Shown here: positions 1 through 12,545 of the stretch, piece after piece | Numbering within the stretch: position 1 is the stretch's first letter | Layout: the number at the start of each line of letters is the position of its first letter | Assembly (NCBI GenBank): GCA_013180625.2 | Contig: SNVD02009519.1 | Coordinates: 3,252,501-3,316,500 of the forward strand | Length of the DNA: 64,000 bases | Reading direction: 5' to 3' | Origin: Boswellia sacra | Taxonomy: Eukaryota; Streptophyta; Magnoliopsida; Sapindales; Burseraceae | The notes under the pieces: model-generated | What the model was told of the DNA's origin: nothing | The model's input: the letters and a program-made list of their open reading frames with translations, nothing else | Databases searched by the model: none | Made by a program: the position numbers and the translations under genes

Positions 1-2
1 AG

Positions 3-873
3 CTACCCAAGCGTTTTACCTTTGACAGTACGGGCTTTCAGAGTGGCTCAACATGTGGAGACTACCTTCGGGAATTGTCTCAAAATGCTGCACGCCTCAT
101 GCCTACCAATGTCTTTCCTGAAGATGTAAAACTCACATACTTTGATGCGATCGCCGTCAGGATGGGGATCATCCTTCAGGTTAGGCTTCACTGAGACCCT
201 TTCTTCCTTTTTTCTCTTTATACTTTGAAAGTCATGTTTTAACTCCTTCCGTCTCCTTGCCTTTCTTTCTGTAGGCGACAGGACCCTTGGCTCAGGGAGA
301 GTCTACCAACACCAATCTCCTCAAGGAGGTTAACCATCTCACTTCTAAGGTTGACGACTGGAAGGCGAAACACCTAGTCTGCCTTGACAACTTAACCGAA
401 ACAGAGAGAAGAATGGCAGAGATGAAGGAACAGATGGGTAGAATGAAGGCAGACCTGTCCGAAGCCAAGAAGGAGGCAACTATCCAGCGTAAAAGGGCCA
501 ATGATTTTAGCCAAGAGCTTCAAGAGAGAGCTGCTGCTGAGCAAAGTAGGATTGACAAAGCAGTCGCTCGCTTCCATAGGGTTGTATCTACCAGCAGGCT
601 ATGGAGCGCTCCTACATTGAGGGAGTCAATGGGGTGCGTAGATGGTTCCATGACCGCCATCCAGAGATTGATCAGTCTCCCATAGCCGAGGAGTTAAACT
701 TAGTGAAAGAGTCTATTCCTACAGCGGACTCCGATCCTGGGCAATTCCACCGCCTCATCCTTAAAGATGAAGATTATGAGTCGACATTGGACACAGCAGC
801 TTGGGAGGCCAAGCAAGGTGACTCTACCTCATCGTCTTCAGACGAAGAAGGAGGTGATAAGGCCACTTCTTAG
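3..873 (+). pseudogene. Antisense ORF of the retroelement, spliced and frameshifted
   Basis: Exon A (from 3, start outside window) runs to 179. A GT-AG intron spans 180-274 with a pyrimidine-rich 3' end, and exon B starts at 275 in phase. Exon B encodes a charged helical, coiled-coil-like protein (KEVNHLTSKVDDWKAKH) and leaves frame near 590-600; the next frame (from 601) continues with YIEGVNGVRRWFHDRHPEID and an acidic Ser-rich tail to a stop at 871-873. A one-base shift near 595 explains the break. It lies antisense to gag-pol, as do the additional ORFs of Tat-lineage elements. Function unknown; family relationship inferred from position and style. Confidence 0.55.
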
Positions 874-1249
874 AGACAGTTGGAATTCTTCCAACTAGGT
901 AGATGCTCATTCATAGGGAATGATCATATCAAGGCTGCTCTCCCGGCCTTGACTTTACCTTTTACTGTCTTTACTTTCAGTTCGATGTACTAGGTGAGGA
1001 TGTGTGGCATCCCTCAACCAATTTTGGAATAATAAGAACACTAAGTAAATTTTTTTTCTTTCTGGTGTTGTGTTCTATTACTTGTTCCATCTCATTGCAA
1101 TTTAGTCATATATGTGTTTTAAGGAGGTGTAGTCACAAGAATTCTGAATAGAACAAACACTTTTATTGACAATCTCTTTATTGGTCTCCCCATGGGAGTT
1201 GTTACACATGCATAAGCTCCTGGGCGGAGTTATTGCACGTATAGAGAGG

Positions 1250-1475
1250 TTACAGGTAGTACCTCTTCAAGTGTTCAATATTCCATGGATGATGGAGCGA
1301 CCTTCCATCCATGGTGACCAGTCTGTAGGTGTCTGGGCGGATGACTGCTTTGACTTGATATGGACCTTCCTAGTTGAGCCCTAGTGCTCCATCAGTGGGA
1401 TCTCGGGTACTTCGTAGTACGTGCCCACTTAGCTTATGCCCACGGAAGGTTCTCCTCGAATTATCATCAGCTTAT
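1250..1475 (-). pseudogene. C-terminal end of pol (integrase tail) with stop codon
   Basis: Read on the minus strand in the frame closing at TAA 1250-1252, this encodes a tail with GALGLN, EGPYQVKAVIRPDTYRL and PWNIEHLKRYYL, the typical end of plant gypsy pol downstream of integrase. The tryptophan expected before EGPY is a TAG stop. It begins immediately where gag-protease stops (around 1430-1475), so roughly 3 kb of polymerase and integrase has been lost between them. It overlaps the last codons of the gag-protease frame in a different frame. Confidence 0.7.
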
Positions 1476-3979
1476 GTGCCTTCTCTTTAAAGGCCATGTT
1501 GTAGCACTCTCGAGAGGCTCGCTGTTCACCTCTAACTTCTCCTATACCAGCGGGTGTTGGGAATTTCAAGACATGATGATAAACACCCGTCACAGCCTTG
1601 AAGTCGTAAAGTGATGGCCGTCCGAGAATGGCGTTGTAGACATCCGGGTGATCTACTACAAGGAAGTTCACCATCTTGGTTGTTTGCAAGGAACCTTCTC
1701 CCAAGGTCACCGGTAACGAAATTACCCCCTCGGGAATAACTTTTCCTCCAGTGAATTCTATTAGGGAAGTTTGGATGCCTCTCATATCTTTACGATTAAG
1801 ACCCAACCGATCAAATGCATCCAATGTCATTATGTCAGCTGAGCTTCCGTTGTCAATCAACACTCTTCGTAGCCTCTTATTGGCCACTATCACTGTGAGG
1901 ACCAGGGCATCACAATGAGGATGGTGGATACCCTGCGCATCTTGCGATGAAAAAGAGATAACATCGCGATCCCCACCATTGGTGGAGGAGGCTGTCAGGT
2001 TGACTTCGTGGTGAGGGGGGTCGTATCTCGCTTGCCTTGCCAAGTGCCTTCGAGCTTGGGAGCTCGAACCAGCCACCACTCCCCCAAAAATTGTGGCTAC
2101 TTCTTCTAATGGTTCCTTCCCTTTGTCATTCTTGTTGGATGGTTCGGGGGGCTGATAAATGTATTCTTGTAGTTGACCATCCTTGATGAGACCCTCGATT
2201 TGTCTCCTCAATTCAAAACAGTCTGCAGTATTATGACCATGAGCTTGGTGGAAATGACAATACTTTCTCTTGTCTCTCATTTTTGGATTCGACCGTAAGG
2301 GGGCAGGTTCTTTCAGTAGACCTTTATCTTTGATTTCCTTCAGGATATCCTGCAGTGGCATAGTAAGCAACGTGAATGTACGGTGCTCCTCCTGAGGTTG
2401 GTCATGATGCTCTTGGCGGGGTCGGGTGGATGACCCTTGCAACAAGAGACGATCATTTCCGAATGTATCTCGCGCAGAGCGTCGATCCGGAATCGACCTT
2501 CGATTTCTATCATGAGATTCTCTTCTATGATTATCATATGGTCGTCTATCTGCACGTGAGGAATTAGGTACCACCGGAGTCTGCCCAGGGTAATTTGCTT
2601 GAAAAATTTCCTCTGCATCAGCATGGCTAGAGACCCTTGCTAATGCTTCTTGGTACGTGCGTGGGAGGTTAACAGAGAATTCCCATGCTAGAGGGAGCTC
2701 CCCTTTGATTCCCTGAACCAAGCCTTGCATAGCGTAACCATCATGGAATAGATCTACTCGGGCAACCTCCTGCTGATATCTGTCTAAAAATATATGGAGG
2801 GATTCATTACGACCCTGCTTGATGGATAGAAGGCTCTGTGCTGGCCGACTTCTCGTCTTCATATTGCCAAAGTGCGTGAGGAAACTACGAACAAGCTCAT
2901 CAAAACTGGAGATGGATGCGGCTGGTAACTTTCTATACCATTGCTTAGCTGATCTTCCAAGGGTAAGAGAAAAAGTTCTACACATGATTCCCCCTGAGGC
3001 CCCTTGTATCTCCATATGAGAAATAAAAGAGTCTAAATGCTCTCGAGGGTCCGTCGTCCCTTGGTATAGCTCAAGCTGCGGCATCCGGAATTCGGATGGG
3101 TATCTTTCCCTAAGGATATCTTCAGCAAAGGGTGATTCCCATTGTGGTCGACCATCTTCTTCTCCTCCTGAACGCTTAATCAGCTTCTCCAGTTTATGGA
3201 TTTTTTCATCCATTTCTCGCTTGAACTCCGCATAATGGTTATCTGATGTTTCCTCTTCTGAGACATCCATTGGGGCAACATCTGGGCGATGATTCCCGAC
3301 TCTAGGTTGTGAGCTGGGGCGATTTCTTTTTGTCTGGTAATTACCCCCTAGAGTGTAAGGACCATGATAGGAATAGGTGGGCTGATCAACATTACTTCCC
3401 CTTGGTATCTGCTCAACGCTTGTATGGCGCTTCTTGTTCAGAGAGCGTCGAAGGTCTACTGCTGTTAACTGTTGTTCAGATATGATATGCGAAGGAGAGG
3501 GAATCTGTGGGCGACTTTCCCCTCCTTGAACAATAGGATGGGGAAGATTCGGTTGAATGACCTGATGGCGAGGCAATCCAATAGTCTGGGCGACTAAATC
3601 AGGACGTCCATCAACATCCGTCTGGACATTCAACATCCGTCTGGACATTCGGTTCTACCATGGCACTCATTGGGTTATTCCTAGCAGTGTTTACAGCCTG
3701 TTGAGCATTTTGTCCAAATGCTTGGTTGAACACAGTCACCATACGATTCATCTGTTCACTGAAATTTCGCATGGTATGTTCCATGGTAGTTAACTGATTC
3801 GCCTTGCCCTTCTTTGGTCTTCTAAGCGGAAGCCGGGGTTGCCTGAGGTTAGGCCCCACCCCAGAGGATATCACTAATGCCCTCCCTGTATCAACTACCC
3901 TTCGGCGTCGGGGAGGTGCTTCGACCTCGATTTCTTCGTCAACCTCTAGGGAGGTTGAGTGTTGGGATTCATGACTCAT
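1429..3979 (-). pseudogene. Retrotransposon gag-aspartic protease, frameshifted
   Basis: The likely start is the ATG at 3979 (MSHESQ), just inside the PBS. The frame is open to about 3611, and a second frame continues from 3648 to the stop at 1429. The break coincides with an exact 19-bp tandem duplication (3612-3630 and 3631-3649), which shifts the frame by one. The long part holds a retrotransposon gag domain (WYRKL core), a CCHC-like knuckle (CHFHQAHGHNTADC) and a retropepsin-type aspartic protease with LIDNGSSADI where D-T/S-G is expected. After the protease the frame ends at a junction with pol C-terminal sequence. Known role: gag forms the particle and protease cleaves it. This copy should not make full-length Gag. 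Confidence 0.88.
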
Positions 3980-4035
3980 GATGCGTTTTGAATATGTTTG
4001 GATGGGAGCAACCACTAAAGAGGCTTGAATTGTCG

Positions 4036-4054
4036 TTCCCACAGACGGCGCCAA
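4036..4054 (-). other. Primer-binding site next to the LTR
   Basis: On the minus strand the LTR end CATCAACA is followed after one base by TTGGCGCCGTCTGTGGGAA. The TGGCGCC start complements a tRNA 3' end of the tRNA-Asp type used by many plant Athila/Tat elements. This fixes the element's orientation as minus and marks 4056 as the LTR edge. The exact primer tRNA is inferred only from the first bases. Confidence 0.6.
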
Positions 4055-4055
4055 C

Positions 4056-4475
4056 TGTTGATGCACGATTTTCGGACGGCCGGGGAGCGGGTCGGAGCTC
4101 GGGTCGTACGTCGGGTCCAATCCTGCGATAATAGAAAAACAGTCAGGGGTGCCGGCGGTGACCCTCCGACGCTCAAGTCAGTTTCCGGCAATCCGGGATT
4201 TTCTGAGAGAATTTCCCAGAGAGAGAAGCTCTCAAAAGTAAAGGAAATCTAGAGAGAAAATAAGTTCAGAAAAGTGTGCATACCTTGAACGATAATCCGG
4301 AGGGTTTATATAGGAGCCGGGATAGGCCATTGTGGGACCCAGATGATGGGCCCAGATGATGTGCTACAGTAATAGGCTTACTGTATTAGAAATAATTAGG
4401 CCCAGATGATGGGCTTCAGTAATGGGCTTACTGAATTAGAAATAATTGAGGCCTGATATTATTATGGCCATAACA
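4056..4475 (-). repeat. 5' LTR of the gypsy element
   Basis: This 420-bp block starts TGTTG and ends AACA on the plus strand, so on the element's strand it runs TGTTAT...CATCAACA, the usual TG...CA ends with a short TGTT/AACA inverted repeat. A TATA box (CTATATAAAC on the minus strand, about 4304-4313) sits inside it. It directly abuts the primer-binding site. The partner LTR is outside the window, so the boundary is set by the TG/CA ends and PBS rather than by comparison of two copies. Confidence 0.75.
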
Positions 4476-5649
4476 CTAAATATCCCCCTTAACTTGCTAA
4501 ATAGTTATAATTTTTCATTTGTTACTTTTAATTACAGCTTTACTCTCATTCTAATTTGTATTACAGAAGGAGGCTTTGAAATTGAAGAGTTGTATTTAGC
4601 CCCATCTATAGCCTAATTATCTCCCACTGCTAAATTCATTTAAAATTATTTTCAACTAAAATTATTAAATATTAAGGACGCAAAAAAAAAAAAAAAATCG
4701 AGCAATTAGTTAACAGTCAAAACACTAAAAGGTTATTGGATTAATTGTAAAAATGACCTAAATTAAAAAGAATCTTTAAAAAATAAATTGGATGCAATTA
4801 AATTTAGATATCAATGATCATATCTGACATATCGACGTACTTTTTTTTTTTTTCTCCTTGTTTTGGTCTTCAATGTTCGAGATTTATAGTTCTTTCAATC
4901 ATTAGGGTTGGAGATTTGTTTGTCTTTTAGTGCTTGGCAACTAAAACACTTGTTAGGTCTTTCTAGCAATTCAGTGCCTGGAGGGTCCGGCCTTCCAATA
5001 TGAGAGCGAGACAGGCAAGCCTGAACCTATGTGATGAAGGAAGTGACACTTGCTAGGATCAATATCTGAACAACACCTTGACTTTGAATCTAGATGTTTT
5101 AGTCCGTTAACTGATGCATGGCACAGTAGTTTCTAATCTATTTTAGAAATGATCTCTTTAGTTTTGGTCCTCTTTCATAATTGTTTCAGAAATCATATAA
5201 AAAGCTCTTCATCATCGTTGCAATATGATTCTAGAAATGTCAAGAAGACATAAGTAACTCCCTGTAGAGAGCGTATACAAATACAATCTAGATTAAAAAG
5301 AAAAAAAAAAAAAAAAGGAAGAGCAAGGAATGAAGAAGGACATAAGCAGTAAGAGGGTAGTTCTGGAATTCAACTGTAGAGTAAAAATGAAATGGAACGT
5401 GGGCTTGTTATGGGTTGGCTACTTGCAGAGGAGAGCCCATCCAGAAGGCCCATTGGAAGGCCTATCAAAGGAACTCTCTGTCTGTCTCTAGTCATTCAAG
5501 TTGTGATTTCAATGGACTCCCCAGTCTACAGAGGAGTGAAAGCGCGCGAAACCGAAATGGGAACAACATAATCATCAGAACCAAGCAAACGAGAACTACA
5601 TAATCATCAAAACTAAGGTCACCATTCACCATTGAAACGAATAGCAATC
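4476..5649. other. Intergenic spacer and MSH3 5' region
   Basis: AT-rich spacer with A/T homopolymers near 4681-4697, 4842-4855 and 5300-5316. No convincing gene. The last about 250 bases are probably MSH3 promoter and 5' UTR; a short ORF at 5415-5603 looks like leader sequence. A near-perfect short duplication of the block cataatcatca occurs at about 5566-5577 and 5599-5610. Confidence 0.5.
5544..5551 (-). promoter_or_regulatory. E2F-like site upstream of MSH3
   Basis: GCGCGAAA on the plus strand is the reverse complement of TTTCGCGC, an exact match to the plant E2F consensus TTTSSCGC. It lies about 100 bp before the MSH3 ATG. E2F control is typical of S-phase replication and repair genes. 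The site is seen in the sequence; its use is inferred. Confidence 0.45.
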
Positions 5650-8600
5650 ATGGGCAAGCAAAAGCAACAAGTCATCTCCCGCTTCTTTGCCCCCGAACCC
5701 AAAGCAACTCCTTCATCATCATCTCATTCTTCACCGCCCACAACAGCGCCACCACCACCATCACCACCCGCCCCTAAAGTTACGGCAACCGTCTCGTTTT
5801 CTCCTGCAAAACGCAAAGTCGTTTCCGCCCACTTCCCTCCCCCTCCCAAAAAATCCAAGATGTGTCCTCCTATGAAACTTCCGGAACCTTCTACTTGTTC
5901 GAATAAAAAGTACACTCCTTTGGAACAACAAGTGGTGGACCTGAAAAACAGATATCCGGATGTTCTTCTCATGATCGAAGTCGGTTACAAGTTCCGGTTC
6001 TTCGGAGAGGACGCGGAAATCGCGGCGAAAGTGTTGGGTATTTACGCTCACGTGGATCGCAATTTCATGACGGCAAGCATACCAACTTTTCGATTAAATG
6101 TCCATGTGAGAAGGTTGGTTAGCGCGGGGTATAAGGTTGGGGTTGTTAAACAGACTGAAACTGCTGCTATCAAAGCCCATGGGCCGTCCCGGTTGGGCCC
6201 ATTTGGAAGAGGGTTGTCGGCTTTGTACACGAAGGCAACGCTGGAGGCAGCGGAGGATGTGGGAGGGGGTGAAGAAGGGTGTGGTGCAGAGAGTAATTAT
6301 TTGGTTTGTGTGGTGGATAATGATATTGCTAGCAATAATGATGATGGTTTTGATGTGAAAATTGGGGTTGTGGCTGTGGAGATTTCCACTGGTGATGTAG
6401 TTTATGGGGAGTTTAATGATGGTTTTATGAGGAGTGGGCTGGAGGCTGTGGTTCTCAGCTTGTCTCCGGCTGAGTTGCTTCTTGGCCAACCGCTTTCGAA
6501 ACAAACTGAGAAGGTAGTTCTCTCAGGCTCCTGATAATTTTGTACTTCTCAAACAAACATCAATATGACTTAGGTAATGTTATTTTGCTTTTTAAAGTAT
6601 TGGAAAGGTGTCTATATTCCTTTCGTGAGAGACTTTTGCTTAAGGAAATCTGGTGTTGAATATGAGAAGCTTTTTTGGATACTTTTACAACGAATAAGAG
6701 GAGGGTTTACTGAAGTTTGTATGAGAATGGAAAGTGTATATCATTGTTTTAGCTAAACACTTTGTAAGTTAAAAATTGGTCTTTAATCTAATCTTCAATG
6801 AGAAATATGGTCTCATTTGCATGCGGAATTCATAAACTGATAAATTCAGAAGTCATTTTTGGCCCCCCAATTTGCCTGATATCATGGCCTGCTTTCTGTA
6901 TTAGTTACTATTGTCATATGCTGGACCAGCCTCAAATGTTCGTGTTGAACATGCCTCGCGAGATTGCATTAGTGGTGGCAGTGCACTCGCTGAAGTGATG
7001 TCATTATATGAGAATGCGGATGAAGAAAATTTAGCAAATAATGAGAAGCAAAGTAGAGAGGTGAGAGAAAAGCGAAATCATAACTCTGCATTTGAGATGT
7101 GATTTTTTTTTTCCCTCCATCTGTTTATTCATCCTTTTAATTCCTCTATTTTATTGTAATTTGCGGTGTCTAAAGGTAATCATGAGCATGCCAGATTTGG
7201 CTGTCCAAGCTTTAGCATTAACAATTTGTCACCTCAGACAATTTGGATTTGAGAGAATAGTGTGCCTTGGAGCATCATTTCGGTCCCTATCAAGCAGCTT
7301 GGAGATGACACTTTCAGCTAATGCACTTCAACAACTGGAGGTAATTTGCTTTGTTTATGTGGCAGACACAAAATTTTCACTTGTTTCTAGCTAACCAGCT
7401 GCTTTCCACTAAGTTTTGTGGCCGGTCTGCCAACCAGACTTCATGTTGCCATCAATTTATTTGGTTGTGGTGGGGGTTTTAAATGGTGAATTTAACATGG
7501 TTCAATAGATACTTTGGGCCCAATGAAATTAACTTTCTAAAATAAATTTAGAAAGATATGCTTGTTTCATTAGCTTGCCACTCCTCTGATTTTGTTCTAG
7601 TGCTTGGTATTGACATTGCTTTTTGCGGAAATTTTCTTGAAGTAATTTGGTAGGAAATTTACCATATTACCATAAAATTAGATAACTTATCTTTTGTGTT
7701 TGTTAAAATTTTCTACTTCTATCTAAATCATTCTTACTCTAACGGGTGTTCTTGTTGCTTTTAGGTTTTGAGGAATAACTCAAACGGGTCCGAGTCTGGC
7801 TCCTTACTGCATATTATGAATCATACTCTTACTATATATGGTTCAAGGCTTCTTAGACGTTGGGTACGAGATAAACCTAGTTTGATCTGTTGTGCTATCC
7901 ATACTTCCCATGGATGATATATTAATTTCATTGCATGATACAGGTCACTCACCCTTTATGTGATAGAAATTTGATATCTGCTCGTCTTGATGCTGTTTCT
8001 GAGATTGCAGAATCCATGGGATCTTATAAAAATTCAGAAACTGTTGGTGGGCTCAATGAAAATTCTGATGTAACAATAATAGAACCTGAGTTGTCTTACA
8101 TTCTTTCTTCAATTTTGACATCTTTGGGAAGATCACCTGATATTCAACGTGGAATAACAAGAATCTTCCATCGCACTGCAACCCCTTCTGAGGTAGTTAT
8201 AATCTTTCCTTGAATGGCTAATGTTTTCAGTCTCTGCTTAGGAGTATTTCTGTTACTATATCTTTGTAGTGTGTGCCCTACATGATCAACCCACTCCCTC
8301 CCCGTCCTGTAAGTTTGGCTGTAGTTGAGGGAGGATCATTTGTCAGCCTGACATACTGGATTCAGTCTTTTAATTTACTCAGTGCCTTCACGTTAAGAAT
8401 TTTCTGATTAGTCAAAGTCAAACTTATTATCTTATCATATGGATTGTTTTCTGATACACTTAAAACTTTTATGTGGAACAAATCATGGGAAAGTGGCTGC
8501 GTGAATCTTTCCAGCCACCTTTTGAATTGCAGTGGGGCTCTTGTTATTTTAATTTGCTGGACTCAAGCGTGGTAACACGAAAAATATTTTTGTCAGAAAA

Positions 8601-11600
8601 ACGGTTTTTGATAGATGGAGTGACTCTGCCTTTCCCTGTACTGCATGCTGACAGATTTTAGTGATTGGTTGTTGCAGTTCATTGCAGTTATTCAAGCTAT
8701 TCTAAATGCTGCAAAACAACTTCAACGACTTCACATTGGTGATGAATATAATGAGAATGTGGAATTGAAGGCTGTGCACTCTGCTCTCTTGAAAAAATTG
8801 ATATCGGCTGCTTCTTCAACCACTGTGGTTTGCAAAGCTGCAAAACTATTGTCTACTTTAAATAAAGAAGCTGCTGATAAAGGGGATCTACCAGACTTGC
8901 TCGTCATCTCTGATGGCCAGTTTCCGGAGGTTTGTACTCTGTGAGAAGATATATCTTCTGTATTTCACTTTTTGGGGGTGTATTATGCATCTTGTGATTC
9001 TTTCTCAGCCAAATTGATATGATTTTCTATGTACAGGTTTCTAGAGCCCGGAAAGCTGTCCAATTAGCAAAGGAGGGGTTAGATTCTTTGATTAATTTGT
9101 GTCGCAAGCAACTTGGAATGCGCAATTTGGAGTTCATGACTGTGTCTGGAATAACACATTTGATAGAGGTAGGTCGGTTGATTAGCTTATGTGTAATAAA
9201 TGTAAGTTTTGCACCATACTCCAATGCATATTAGTTTGCTTTCCCTTCCAATCAACCCATGCTCACACTTGTCACTTAATGCACTGGCACATACTTTCAA
9301 TTGTTCAACATGGCATTAGATTTCTGCCATTCTTTGTCTCTAAAGAAGATAATAGCTTTGTAGTTATAATTGTTATTGCTGGTAGTGGTAAATGTGTTTC
9401 GTTTTCCCTTTTTCTTCTGTTGGTTTTCTTCTTGTTCAGCACAGAATATACCTGAATAACAGATTGCCAAGTTGTTTAATATATCTTTTGGAAGATGATT
9501 AGTTGATTACACACCTGAACCATATAGCTCTGAGTGCAGTTACCTGTAGAATCCAAGGTACCTTCTAATTGGGTTAAGGTAAATAGTACCAAAAAAACAA
9601 TCCGCTATCACTCACCTGAAGTATTGAAAGCTTTAGACAAATTAGCACTGGCGAATGAGGAACTTGCCATTGTCTGCCGAGCTGCTTGGGATAGCTTTCT
9701 CAGGGGTTTTAGTGAGTACTATTCAGAATTCCAAGCTGCTGTGCACACACTAGCTGCTTTGGACTGTTTGCATTCACTTGCCATTCTTTCAAGAAATAAG
9801 GTATTCTCTTTGAGAACGTTCGGACTTATGCTTCATTTTGCAACTAGTTTGAGACTATGTAATACTTTCTGCTAATATGTTGCAGAATTATGTTCGTCCA
9901 GTGTTTGTGGATGACAATGAACCTGTTCAGATACGTATCTCCTCTGGTCGCCACCCAGTATGTCTCTTAAGCTTATCAAATCTAACTAAACTAGTTAATT
10001 ACAAAATTTACATGAAATGCGTGAGAGTGGTTTCTTCCCTTTTTTTTCAATAATTTTTAAAACTATGTCAATAAATGTTGTTCAAGTATTTCAATTAATT
10101 AAGTTTCTACAATTATCAATCCTTAATAAGTCATCTAAATTGCATGAAGGAAGTTCCCAATGTACGTTGCTTTTTTATGGGTCAGGTCTACCAGGGGTCT
10201 CCTTGTGTGGGTCCCTGATTTTTTGTGTATGAAAGAACCAACTGTAGAAATATGTAAAGCAAAGAAATTGTGAAGAATTTTTTTTTTTTTATCATAATTG
10301 AATGTATGAAAAAAGAGAATTCATGTCTCTTAGTGAGTGTTATAAATAATGTTAATCACTATGATTTTGGCTATTTTAACTGCATAGATTCCATTTTCTC
10401 AGCACAGCACTTTACCACGTGGTCTGAATATTATTAAAAGTCTCTTTTACAATCTTTGACTGGTTGCTTGTGTTATAAGAATTTTGATCTTAGGTAAATT
10501 ACAATGGCTTGGTCTGAATATTATTAAAAGTCTCTTATACAATCTTTGACTGGTTGCTCATGTTATAAGAATTTTGATCTTAGGTAAGTTACAATGTTAT
10601 GATCATTAGGATTAATATTTATGTGAGATACCTCAGATTGTATGTTGTAGTATGGGTTTCATCTCAATTCTCCCATAAAATTTGATTTGGATAAGCCTGA
10701 TCACATGTAAGGCTAGAGAACAAAATTTCTCTTTATCCCTCTTTGTCCTTGCATCTAAGATGGTGTCAATAAATTTTATTGTTTTCTCTGTGTTAAGTAA
10801 TTTTAGGAGGGATTGAGCAATATTCTATTTGAAGCCTCTATTTACAATGATAATTGTTATGACTTGTTCATTTTTACCATAATGTTGACTTTTATCATTT
10901 AGCTAAGCCAAAATTGTTGTTTGGGCTCTTGAAATAAATTAGTCACTCTTGTAGTACTCTTTTGAGTTGCATTAATCCTACCAGCATTCAGTGACACAAA
11001 GATCAAGTTACTAGTTGCAGACTTATTTTTTGTTTCATGTTCTATATGTTGTTATTTGCTATTTATTTATTTATTTTTTTTAACTGATTACCAGTTTTAA
11101 CCAGGTTTTGGACACCATATTACAAGACAATTTTGTCCCAAATGATACCAACTTGCATGCTGACCGAGAGCATTGTCAGATTATTACAGGACCCAACATG
11201 GGTGGAAAGAGTTGCTATATTCGTCAAGTTGCTCTGATTGCTATTATGGCTCAGGTAGAGCAGGCTCCTTAATAAGCATTTTTGTTTATAATGAGCTCTC
11301 AGGCTCATAATTTCAAAATCATTTTTATTGCTTCTGTTTGATAAAACTAACACCTTATGGTCATTGCTTTATTGATGCCTTCTGAATCTGATCCCTCTAG
11401 GTTGGTTCCTTTGTACCAGCATCTTCAGCTGAACTGCATGTGCTTGATGGCATCCACACTCGGATGGGTGCTTCGGATAGTATCCATCAAGGGAGAAGCA
11501 CTTTTCTAGAAGAACTAAGCGAGGCTTCTCACATACTCCACAAGTGCACGGCAAACTCGCTGGTTATAATTGATGAACTTGGGCGGGGCACAAGTACACA

Positions 11601-12545
11601 TGATGGTGTAGCTATTGCTTATGCCACATTGCATTATCTACTTAACCATAAAAACTGCATGGTTCTTTTTGTCACCCACTACCCTAAAATTGCTGATATT
11701 AAAACTGAGTTTCCTGTCTCTGTGGGGGCATACCACGTTTCATATTTGACCTCGCATAAGGTTATGGATGTAATGGACTCTAAATCTGATCAAGAAGATG
11801 TAACCTACTTATATAAGCTTGTGCCAGGTGTCTCTGAAAGGAGTTTTGGATTTAAGGTTGCACAGCTTGCACAGGTAACTCATAAACTCTGTCCTGCCCT
11901 TTTGTTGGTTTATTTATGTCATAAACTCCAGAAACAATGTTGCACTAAATTGGATTTCTACCAAAAAATTCCTTGATGCAAACATAGAAAAAGCTGACAG
12001 TTTTTCCTGGAAAAAATCCTCTTTTTTGAGCTAGCTTGTCAGTTGGGCTCTGCAATGGAGATCATCAGGTGTCTGTAGTTAATGCAAGGCTGGGATAATT
12101 CTGTGGCTGCTTTAACCTTTGATATAATTCTTTTTAAAGATTCTAAATTTAGATGTTAAACTGTTCACTTCTTTTGAAGTACAATCATGTTTAAGTTGAT
12201 TGGGCACTCACTATCTCATTGCAGCTGCCTTCATCCTGTATAAAGCGAGCTACCATCATGGCTGCAAGGTTGGAAGCAGAAGTGAGAGGTAGAGTGGAGA
12301 AGAGATCAGGAAAAAGGCAGTTGCTGCAAACACCAAGTGATGAACAAGAAGCGCAAGGAAACGTGTTGGCATCACCTGATAATTTCCGCACTGGAAGGGT
12401 AGAGGGTCCAGAAGAATTCAGTGCTTACCAGGATTTCTTTCTAAACTTAAAGTTTGCAACACTTGATGATAACCCTTCAAAAAGCTTCCAGTTTTTGAAG
12501 CATGCTAAAAGTATTGCAAAGGAATTAACAATCAGGTACAAATAA
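5650..12545 (+). CDS. MSH3: DNA mismatch repair protein MSH3, 12 coding exons
   Basis: MutS-beta subunit (with MSH2) that recognises insertion/deletion loops in the nucleus. Exons: 5650-6513, 6905-7060, 7176-7340, 7765-7863, 7944-8192, 8678-8929, 9037-9168, 9540-9800, 9886-9957, 11105-11254, 11401-11874, 12225-12545; all are in phase, giving about 1064 residues, the usual plant length. Near the N-terminus QQVISRFF (residues 6-13) is a PCNA-interacting PIP box, followed by a Pro/Ser-rich linker. The mismatch-binding domain begins near YTPLEQQVV (about residue 98). The ATPase has Walker A GPNMGGKS (about 779-786), Walker [15 protein letters not shown] (about 856) and VTHYP. The exon 2/3 junction is least certain, because weak alternative sites exist near 7100 and 7190. 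The 3' end could alternatively splice at 12535 (CAG/GTACAA) to an acceptor at about 12718. ATG 5650 is the first in frame. Identification is firm. Confidence 0.95.
10421..10596. repeat. 90-bp tandem duplication in MSH3 intron 9
   Basis: Two copies start at 10421 and 10511 with GGTCTGAATATTATTAAAAG and differ at only a few positions across about 86 bases. They lie inside the largest MSH3 intron (9958-11104), so they do not affect coding. Recent local duplication is the simplest reading. Confidence 0.9.

Larger units (their letters stand above)
1..4475 (-). mobile_element. Ty3/gypsy LTR retrotransposon, internally deleted, 5' end in window
   Basis: The element reads on the minus strand. Its 5' LTR (4056-4475) is followed by a primer-binding site, gag-protease, and then directly by the last codons of pol; reverse transcriptase, RNase H and most of integrase are missing. 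Beyond pol lies an oppositely oriented, spliced ORF (3-873). The order LTR, gag, pro, pol remnant, antisense ORF resembles the Tat/Ogre group, in which extra antisense ORFs are known. The second LTR would lie left of base 1. Bases 874-1249 are the non-coding spacer between the antisense ORF and the pol tail. The element cannot be autonomous: it lacks polymerase and carries frameshifts and an in-frame stop. The lineage call is inference from layout, since the RT used for classification is absent. Confidence 0.85.
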
